From the NCBI GenBank assembly GCA_002490665.1, contig DKUL01000042.1, positions 21,955-85,954 of the forward strand: DNA of 64,000 bases. The letters are read 5' to 3'. Both the position numbers and the translations under genes were made by a program. The stretch's first letter is position 1. Every line of letters begins with the position of its first letter. The notes beneath the pieces are model-generated. The model worked only from the letters and a program-made list of their open reading frames with translations. It ran no database searches and was not told where the DNA came from. This document shows, one piece after another, positions 1 through 6,159 of the stretch. This DNA comes from Lachnospiraceae bacterium UBA7205 (GTDB lineage Bacteria > Bacillota > Clostridia > Lachnospirales > Lachnospiraceae).

Positions 1-1
1 A

Positions 2-1072
2 ACGCCCATATTCCAATCCGTAATCCTTGCAGGAGTATATGACATAAAAAACTTGAAATTGAAATTGCGTCCTGAATCGGAACACCAATATAACAGCCCA
101 TGGAATATTGCCGCAAAATTTAAGATTGACATGAGTTTTTCTGCAGAACAGATCGCATCCATGCTGGGGGAGTATGAAAATGACAAGCATACAGGGATGG
201 ATATACAGGTGGTTGCAGAGGAAATATACCAGTACACGTCAGGGTATCCTGTGCTTGTATCGTCAATCTGCAAATGCATTGATGAAGACCTGGTTGAAGA
301 CGGTATATTTAAAGATTTGAAAACTGCATGGACAAAAGATGGAGTGGCAGAGGCAGTAAAGATTATATTAAAAGAAAGCACATTGTTGTTTGAAAGTATG
401 GCAAAGCAGCTCGACACATATGCGGACCTTTATAAAATAGTGGAGAACATCATATATTGCGGGAAGAAAATACCGTTTAGCCTTGAAGAGAAATCTATTA
501 GTCTGGGCAGCATGTTTGGTTTCCTGAAGGAAGAGAACGGACATGTGGCAATAGCAAACAGGATGTTTGAAATGTGCCTTTTAAATATGTTTATGGCAAA
601 GGAAGCAATCAATAGCGATGTCTATGCGCAGGGTGGCAGTGACAGGATTAGCTTTATAAAGGATAACATGCTTGACATGGAGCTTGTCCTGAAAAAGTTT
701 GTCGAGTATTTTACTGAGATTTGCGGACAAAAAGACCAAAAATTTATTGAGAAGCAGGGACGAAAGATTTTTCTGATATATCTGAAGCCTATCATCAATG
801 GTACTGGTAATTATTACATTGAGGCACAGACAAGGGACGAAAGGCGTACAGACATTATTGTTGACTATCGTGGTGAGCAGTTTATCGTCGAGCTGAAAAT
901 CTGGCATGGGAATGAATACAATGAGCGGGGCGAGGAGCAGCTTACGGATTACCTGGAATATTATCATAAGGACAAAGGATATCTTTTAAGCTTTAATTTT
1001 AATAAGAACAAGCAAACGGGTGTGCGTGAGATAAAGACCAAAAACAAAACGATTATCGAGGCGGTTGTATAA
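2..1072 (+). CDS. AAA-ATPase-like protein with C-terminal PD-(D/E)XK nuclease domain (5' partial)
   Basis: The reading frame is open to the first base of the window, so the gene begins outside it; the TTG at 53 is not its start. Upstream in-frame codons read FQSVILAGVYDIKNLKLK, followed by RPE and NSPWNIAA. This matches the conserved segment after the ATPase core in the large Clostridia/Bacteroidetes family called AAA-ATPase_like with DUF1703. Near the C-terminus, DIIVDYRGEQFIVELKIW fits the beta-strand D...ELK core of the PD-(D/E)XK nuclease fold. What is visible is therefore the ATPase lid plus the nuclease domain. These genes are often multicopy; the cellular role is not established. The family is recognised with good confidence, the biochemical function is not. 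Confidence 0.85.
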   Translation, partial: TPIFQSVILAGVYDIKNLKLKLRPESEHQYNSPWNIAAKFKIDMSFSAEQIASMLGEYENDKHTGMDIQVVAEEIYQYTSGYPVLVSSICKCIDEDLVEDGIFKDLKTAWTKDGVAEAVKIILKESTLLFESMAKQLDTYADLYKIVENIIYCGKKIPFSLEEKSISLGSMFGFLKEENGHVAIANRMFEMCLLNMFMAKEAINSDVYAQGGSDRISFIKDNMLDMELVLKKFVEYFTEICGQKDQKFIEKQGRKIFLIYLKPIINGTGNYYIEAQTRDERRTDIIVDYRGEQFIVELKIWHGNEYNERGEEQLTDYLEYYHKDKGYLLSFNFNKNKQTGVREIKTKNKTIIEAVV

Positions 1073-1099
1073 GGCAACCTTATAAAGTGTTTTTAATAA

Positions 1100-1146
1100 A
1101 GTCTGATGTAAGGTATGAAGTTACTTTATGTCAGGCTTTTTGTTAT
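1100..1146 (+). terminator. Rho-independent terminator after the AAA/nuclease gene
   Basis: Arms 1100-1115 and 1122-1137 pair over 16 positions, with all four deviations being G-U wobbles. The loop is TGAAGT, and the 3' arm runs into TTTTTGTTATT. It separates the first gene from the cytidylyltransferase pair. Confidence 0.8.
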
Positions 1147-1175
1147 TAAAAATTGTATATAAAGGAGAACACAGA

Positions 1176-1880
1176 ATGAACATAGCAGTAATACTGGCAG
1201 CTGGTGCAGATCCTACTTTTAGGATGGACATACCAAAGCAGTTTGTCAATGTGTACAACCGGCCTGTTATTGTATACACAATGGAAACCTTCCAGCAGCA
1301 TCCGGAAATTGACGCAATCATGGTGGCATGCCTTAAGGGATGGGAAAGTATGGTGGAGGCTTATGCAAAACAGTTTGATATCACCAAACTGGAATGGGTA
1401 ATACAAGGCGGCGGTTTCGGGCAGGAGACATCAAGGCGCGCAGTGGACAGGCTTGCAGAAGAATGTGATGGAGGAGATATCATTATACTCCATGATGCGA
1501 TTCGTCCACTGGTATCACATAATGTTATTTCGGACAGTATTGACACATGCAAAAGAAAAGGGATGGGCATTGCGGCGGTGACATCTATGGATAATGTCAT
1601 GATGACAGATGATGGGGTGACAGGGAAGCTGTCCATTTCACGTCATGCGTTCCGGCGTATCCAGACACCGCAGACATACTTTCTCGGAGAGTTGAAAAAG
1701 GCGCATGAGGATGCTCTGGAGAAAGGCATCCACAATGAAAATGATACGAACAACATGATTTCCAGACTGGGCAGGAACGTTTATTTCTCAAAAGGTTCCG
1801 ACTTAAATCTCAAGATTAACACGGTCGAGGATGTGGCAATGTTTAAGGCATTGTATGCCATGAAAAGTGGGGATATTTAA
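1176..1880 (+). CDS. IspD/TarI-like cytidylyltransferase, first tandem copy (atypical nucleotide loop)
   Basis: This is a 234-aa protein of the IspD/TarI cytidylyltransferase fold. It opens MNIAVILAAG and keeps the PKQF element. HDAIRPLV (the conserved aspartate region) and RIQTPQ are also present, as is the C-terminal KINTVEDV. The start at 1176 is preceded by AAAGGAG at 1161-1167; the longer frame from 1128 lacks a ribosome binding site. The glycine-rich signature of the family, G-x-G-x-R after AAG, is replaced here by ADPTFR, so CTP binding may be altered. The gene sits 1 nt upstream of a second copy that retains the canonical loop. IspD makes CDP-methylerythritol and TarI makes CDP-ribitol; the tandem pairing suggests a polyol-phosphate glycan role rather than isoprenoid synthesis, but the substrate cannot be read from sequence. 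Confidence 0.8.
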   Translation: MNIAVILAAGADPTFRMDIPKQFVNVYNRPVIVYTMETFQQHPEIDAIMVACLKGWESMVEAYAKQFDITKLEWVIQGGGFGQETSRRAVDRLAEECDGGDIIILHDAIRPLVSHNVISDSIDTCKRKGMGIAAVTSMDNVMMTDDGVTGKLSISRHAFRRIQTPQTYFLGELKKAHEDALEKGIHNENDTNNMISRLGRNVYFSKGSDLNLKINTVEDVAMFKALYAMKSGDI

Positions 1881-1881
1881 C

Positions 1882-2658
1882 ATGAATATAGCATTGATTC
1901 TGGCGGGGGGAAGCGGTTCAAGGACGGAGCAGTCCGTGCCCAAGCAGTTCATCAGCATAGACGAAAAACCTATCATCATATATACTTTAGAGGCATTTCA
2001 GAATCATCCCGGGGTGGATGGAATTATAGTTTCCTGCATTGATGGGTGGCATGATGTGCTAAGGGGGTATGCATCGGCAGCAGGCATCGATAAGCTGCGC
2101 TGGGTGGTTGATGGCGGCGAAAATGGGCAGTCTTCTGCAAGGAATGCACTTTTGGCACTGGAAACGATTTGTAAGGAGGATGACATCATAGTCATACATG
2201 ACGCGGTCAGACCGATGATTTCGGAGGAGATTATTACGGATTGTATTGCAAAGGCAGAAGAATGTGGTTCGGGACTTTCAGCGATACGGTGTCAGGAGAC
2301 GATTATGATGACAGAGAATGGAAGATGCGGGCACGCAGGCATTGACAGGAATGACATTATGCGTGTGCAGACGCCACAGGCATACAGATACGGCAGGGTG
2401 CTGTGGGCGCATAAGGAGGCTCTGAAAAGAGGAATTACCAATGCGGTCTATACCAATACATTGATGATGGAGCTGGGAGAGGAGCTTTATTTTTCGTGTG
2501 GCTCCAACAAAAATATTAAGATTACGACCTTGGAGGATATTGATATTTTTAAGGCGCTGTATGCCACGAAAAGAGACACATGGCTGAAAAGAAAAAACAG
2601 TGGATGTATGGATTCGGTAGGAATAGAGAGTATAGGAAAACCACATCATGCACAATAG
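1882..2658 (+). CDS. IspD/TarI-like cytidylyltransferase, second tandem copy
   Basis: This 258-aa protein starts MNIALILAGGSGSR and continues to PKQF, so the CTP-binding loop is intact, unlike in its upstream neighbour. HDAVRPMI, RVQTPQ and KITTLEDIDIF are conserved. The start ATG at 1882 comes 1 nt after the upstream stop, with GTGGGG about 10 nt before it as ribosome binding site, so the pair is certainly co-translated. Beyond the usual domain end (DIFKALYATK) there is a tail of about 30 residues. The last codons of this tail lie in the left arm of the hairpin at 2639-2697. Family members transfer CMP onto methylerythritol phosphate or ribitol/glycerol-type phosphates. The exact alditol is not resolvable. 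Copies arising by duplication with one partner degenerating is the simplest reading. Confidence 0.85.
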   Translation: MNIALILAGGSGSRTEQSVPKQFISIDEKPIIIYTLEAFQNHPGVDGIIVSCIDGWHDVLRGYASAAGIDKLRWVVDGGENGQSSARNALLALETICKEDDIIVIHDAVRPMISEEIITDCIAKAEECGSGLSAIRCQETIMMTENGRCGHAGIDRNDIMRVQTPQAYRYGRVLWAHKEALKRGITNAVYTNTLMMELGEELYFSCGSNKNIKITTLEDIDIFKALYATKRDTWLKRKNSGCMDSVGIESIGKPHHAQ

Positions 2659-2697
2659 CCCATGGCTGTAAACGGCTCCATTGCACATGATGTGGTT
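2639..2697. terminator. Hairpin spanning a stop codon between convergent genes
   Basis: The arms AACCACATCATG (2639-2650) and CATGATGTGGTT (2686-2697) are perfectly complementary. A further short CAAT/ATTG pairing lies inside. The left arm encodes the last residues of the cytidylyltransferase, and its stop codon at 2656-2658 lies in the loop side. A T-rich stretch follows. It most likely ends transcription between the convergent cytidylyltransferase and glgA genes. Confidence 0.6.
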
Positions 2698-2721
2698 CAT
2701 TCTGTTTTCGTTCATTGTCTC

Positions 2722-4491
2722 CTATGAGGTTAAATCCAGATATAAATCCTTATACTGTTTAGCGGAATTATCCCATGACAGGTTTTTATCCATATCTCTC
2801 TGAACCATTTCATCCCAGCACCAGCGGTTTAAGAAATACAGACTTTTCGCCCTGTTTATGGCATCCAGTAACAGGCCGGCATCATAGCGGTCAAAAGTAA
2901 AACCATTTCCCATATTGGAGAACATATTATACGGTTCAACGGTATCCTTCAATCCGCCAGTCTCACGGACGATTGGTATCGTGCCATAATGCATGGCAAT
3001 CAACTGTGTCAGTCCACAAGGCTCAAACTGGGAAGGCACCAGCAGGGCATCTGCCCCCGCATAAATCCTGTGAGCCCTTGTTTCATCATACATGATATTG
3101 GAACATACATTTCCCTTGTAGGCATATTCATAATACCGGAAGGAGTCCTCGTATCTGCTGTCCCCGGAGCCAAGTACGACAACCTGCGTATGCTCATCCA
3201 TAATCTGCGTCATAATGGAATTGACCAGGTCCAGTCCTTTCTGGTCCGTCAGGCGGGAAATCAGTCCGATGACAAATTTGTGGTCATCCTGAACCAGCCC
3301 CAGTTCTTCCTGCAGTCTGCGTTTGTTTTCTTTTTTCTTTTCCAGTACATTGGTAATATCATAGTTTACATACAGCCTGTCATCCGTAAATGAATTCCAG
3401 ATATCATAGTCGATGCCATTTACGATACCCCGCAGCTTGTTGGAATGATATCGCAGGTGGGCATCCAGTGTCTCGCCATAGTATGCGTTCTGGATTTCAC
3501 CGGCATAAGTATTGCTGACCGTTGTAATGATATTGGAATATGTAAGCCCGCCCTTTAACATGTTGGCATCTTCATAGCCTGTCTTTAATGCATCCTTGTT
3601 AAATACATAATCCGGCAGTCCGGACCAGTACCGGATCGTGGGAATATTGTAAATGCCCTGGAACCGAAGGTTGTGGATTGTCAGAATCGTTTTGGCGGAA
3701 GTAAGCTTTGTATCCACGAACTTTATTCTCAGATACACGGGAACAAGGGCAGCCTGCCAGTCGTGGCAGTGGATGATATCAGGAATCCAGTCCATATAGT
3801 TCAGTGCAGCCAGCGCTGCTTTTGCAAAGAAACAATATTTCGGAATGTCGTCGACGAGATTCGTATATGGATTTCCAGTGGCAAAAAATTCTTCATTGTC
3901 AATGAAATCATACACAACACCCTCCCAGACATATTCCATGATCCCCACATAAAATGACCTGCCATCGGCGCATAGATCCATTTCAAAAGAGCCTTTGTAT
4001 TCCATTTTTTCCTGATATTCCTGGGGAATGCATTTGTAGCGCGGAAGGATTACTTTTACATCGCAGTTCTGTTTGATCAAAGCTTTGGGGAGGGCATACA
4101 TAACATCTCCCAATCCGCCGGTCTTTACAAACGGATAACATTCCGAACCGATAAATGCGACACTTCTTCTGGGTGTCGCGGGTATTTCCGTCTTTTGTTC
4201 TTCAGCGGCTGACTCTTCGGCGGTTTCCGGCTTCAATGGTTTTTTCTCAGTTTTTTTGACTGCCTTTTCACTTGTTTTTACGGATTTCCTTTTCGGGGCA
4301 TTCTCTGTCCTGGCACTTTTGGTCTTGGTGCCTTTAGCCTTGGTATTTTCTGCTGCGGTATTTTTTTCCGTTTTCTCTTCGGAAGATTTAACCTCAGATT
4401 CTGCCTTGACTGCTTCTGACGGAGTATTTTCCTTTGGCGCTGCTTTGGCGGGTTTCGTTTTTGGCGTATTTGATGTGTTTCGTTTTGTCAT
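2722..4491 (-). CDS. glgA: Glycogen synthase with long disordered N-terminal extension
   Basis: Bacterial glycogen synthase (GT5) adds glucose from ADP-glucose to the non-reducing ends of growing alpha-1,4-glucan in the cytoplasm. The catalytic region begins about residue 110 (SVAFIGSECYPFVKTGGLGD). The KTGGLGD substrate loop follows the strand as in all GlgA proteins. HDWQAALVP and the C-terminal SQFEPCGLTQLIAMHYGT, with its catalytic glutamate and sugar-nucleotide loop, are present. At 589 aa it is about 110 residues longer than usual. The surplus is an N-terminal Lys/Glu/Ala/Thr-rich, low-complexity segment that looks intrinsically disordered. AGGAGG is well placed before the ATG, supporting the long start. 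The gene stands alone; other glg genes are not in the window. Confidence 0.95.
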   Translation of the reverse strand: MTKRNTSNTPKTKPAKAAPKENTPSEAVKAESEVKSSEEKTEKNTAAENTKAKGTKTKSARTENAPKRKSVKTSEKAVKKTEKKPLKPETAEESAAEEQKTEIPATPRRSVAFIGSECYPFVKTGGLGDVMYALPKALIKQNCDVKVILPRYKCIPQEYQEKMEYKGSFEMDLCADGRSFYVGIMEYVWEGVVYDFIDNEEFFATGNPYTNLVDDIPKYCFFAKAALAALNYMDWIPDIIHCHDWQAALVPVYLRIKFVDTKLTSAKTILTIHNLRFQGIYNIPTIRYWSGLPDYVFNKDALKTGYEDANMLKGGLTYSNIITTVSNTYAGEIQNAYYGETLDAHLRYHSNKLRGIVNGIDYDIWNSFTDDRLYVNYDITNVLEKKKENKRRLQEELGLVQDDHKFVIGLISRLTDQKGLDLVNSIMTQIMDEHTQVVVLGSGDSRYEDSFRYYEYAYKGNVCSNIMYDETRAHRIYAGADALLVPSQFEPCGLTQLIAMHYGTIPIVRETGGLKDTVEPYNMFSNMGNGFTFDRYDAGLLLDAINRAKSLYFLNRWCWDEMVQRDMDKNLSWDNSAKQYKDLYLDLTS

Positions 4492-4523
4492 CTGACACCT
4501 CCTGAGTTTATATTTTTTTCTTC

Positions 4524-4552
4524 ATTATAATATAAGTTGGAAAGATAAGCAA
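4524..4552 (-). promoter_or_regulatory. Sigma-A promoter for glgA
   Basis: On the minus strand TTGCTT (4552-4547) is followed after 17 nt by TATAAT (4529-4524), about 30 nt upstream of the glgA start. Confidence 0.75.
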
Positions 4553-4595
4553 CAGGGTGTTGGAAAGATAATCTGTAATCATGGATTTAAGGTAA

Positions 4596-4624
4596 TTGCG
4601 AACCCTGAAGAAAAATGTTATCAT
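4596..4624 (+). promoter_or_regulatory. Sigma-A promoter for the siroheme synthase gene
   Basis: TTGCGA (4596-4601), a 17-nt spacer and TATCAT (4619-4624) lie about 90 nt before the start codon. Transcripts would begin just before the hairpin at 4640. Confidence 0.6.
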
Positions 4625-4639
4625 ATATAAAATACAAGT

Positions 4640-4664
4640 CAGGAGGCGGATAATCTGCCTCCTG
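4640..4664 (+). promoter_or_regulatory. Leader hairpin with buried AGGAGG
   Basis: CAGGAGGC (4640-4647) pairs perfectly with GCCTCCTG (4657-4664) across a 9-nt loop. It would sit at the extreme 5' end of the cysG transcript. No T-run follows, so it is not a terminator. Its role is unknown; mRNA 5'-end protection is possible. Confidence 0.5.
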
Positions 4665-4713
4665 CATTACTGCACATAAATGTATTTGTTCGGAAAGAGA
4701 GGAAGCACACACA

Positions 4714-6102
4714 ATGGGATACTTTCCATTTTTTATGGATATCAGGGGGAAACGATGCCTGATAGCAGGCGGTGGGAAAATTGCGCTCCACAAGCTGAAA
4801 AAGCTTCTGCCATATGAACCGGCAGTCAGAATTGTGGCGATGGAACTTTCGGCGGAGCTTGCGCGATTTGTTTCGGAAAGCGGCGGATTGAATAATGACA
4901 TCTGTGTCATAAAGAGGGCGTTTGAGTCCTCCGACATAGCAGGCATGGATTTTGTGATTGCGGCCTGTGATGACAGGAAGGTTAACGCTGAAATTGGCAG
5001 GCTCTGCCGCAAGGCGGGTATTCCTGTCAACGTTGTGGACAACAGGGAGGAAAGCAGCTTTCTTTTTCCGGCGCTTGTCAAGGCAGGAAAACTGGATATC
5101 GGCATTTCTACAGAAGGGGCAAGTCCGGAAGTGGCAGCGTCAGTAAGGAGTCAGATTGCCTCTCTGATTCCGGCAAACATGGAAGAAATATTAACGTATC
5201 TAAATAGCCTGCGTCCTCTGGCAAAGGAGTATATTCGGGACGATGACAGGCGTGCCGCATTCCTGAAGGATATGGCAAGGGCGTGCATGGACAGGGATGC
5301 GGTTTTTGACGAACAGGAAACACGGAAACGGCTGCAGGCATATGGCAGTGACGGATTGGACACAGGAACAGGCAGCGGCAGGGTTGTGCTTGTCGGTGCA
5401 GGCTGTGGTGCGTATGATCTGGTTACCGTAAAAGGACTGCGCGCAATCCGGTGCGCAAATGTCGTTGTGTATGATGATTTGATTGACAAGAGACTCCTGG
5501 AACACGTTTCGGAGCGCTGTGCGTTGATTTATGTGGGGAAGCGGTGTGGAAAGCACAGTATGACGCAGGAACAGATTAATGCCCTTCTGGTCAAAAAGGC
5601 GGGGGAAGGCGGTCTGGTGGTAAGATTAAAAGGCGGAGACCCGTTTGTGTTTGGCAGGGGGATGGAAGAAATAGGAGCGCTCCGCAAGGCAGGGGTACAC
5701 GCTGATTATATTCCGGGAATCACTTCGTGCATTGCAGTTCCGGCAATGGCGGGGATACCAGTGACACACAGGGAAATCAGCAGAAGCTTTCATGTGGTGA
5801 CCGGACATACGGCATCCGGAAACGGAACACCTGGGGAGAATATCGACTTCCGGACACTTGCAAGGCTTGACGGTACGTTGGTATTTCTGATGGGACTGAC
5901 GCACTTGGAACAGATAGCGGATGGGCTTGTCCGTGCCGGAAAAGATACCATAACACCGGCGGCTGTCGTGCATGGAAATTTTGATGGAACGACGGAGACT
6001 GTCCGCGGGACGCTTGCGGACATTGCGGGGCGTGCCGCGGCGGCTAAGATTCCGTCTCCGGCAGTGATTGTTGTTGGAAAAGTGGTGGAAATTATAGGAT
6101 GA
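4714..6102 (+). CDS. cysG: Fused siroheme synthase: precorrin-2 dehydrogenase/ferrochelatase plus uroporphyrinogen-III C-methyltransferase
   Basis: This 462-aa bifunctional protein converts uroporphyrinogen III toward siroheme, or supplies precorrin-2. Residues 1 to about 205 form the CysG N-terminal NAD-dependent dehydrogenase/chelatase (MGYFPFFMDIRGKRCLIAGG; NVVDNREESSFLFPA). Residues about 222-460 are the SAM-dependent methyltransferase, with VVLVGAGCGAYDLVTVKG, VRLKGGDPFVFGRG and the YIPGITS segment. The nucleotide-binding loop reads AGGGKIALHK, where many homologues have GGG-x-VA-x-RK. The length equals that of enterobacterial CysG, although its two halves are often separate genes in Firmicutes. 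GGAAG lies 9 nt before the ATG. The gene is followed by an unrelated signalling gene, so it is probably a single-gene unit. Siroheme would serve sulfite or nitrite reductase; neither is in view. Confidence 0.93.
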   Translation: MGYFPFFMDIRGKRCLIAGGGKIALHKLKKLLPYEPAVRIVAMELSAELARFVSESGGLNNDICVIKRAFESSDIAGMDFVIAACDDRKVNAEIGRLCRKAGIPVNVVDNREESSFLFPALVKAGKLDIGISTEGASPEVAASVRSQIASLIPANMEEILTYLNSLRPLAKEYIRDDDRRAAFLKDMARACMDRDAVFDEQETRKRLQAYGSDGLDTGTGSGRVVLVGAGCGAYDLVTVKGLRAIRCANVVVYDDLIDKRLLEHVSERCALIYVGKRCGKHSMTQEQINALLVKKAGEGGLVVRLKGGDPFVFGRGMEEIGALRKAGVHADYIPGITSCIAVPAMAGIPVTHREISRSFHVVTGHTASGNGTPGENIDFRTLARLDGTLVFLMGLTHLEQIADGLVRAGKDTITPAAVVHGNFDGTTETVRGTLADIAGRAAAAKIPSPAVIVVGKVVEIIG

Positions 6103-6159
6103 TGGTGATATAATCAATTTGTATCGGTAATTTTTGGGTATATGAATGAGGTTAATGCA

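Noticed and set aside
4256..4495. 79-codon plus-strand frame opposite the glgA N-terminus
   Set aside because: It is a composition shadow of the Lys/Glu/Ala-rich extension, with no ribosome binding site.
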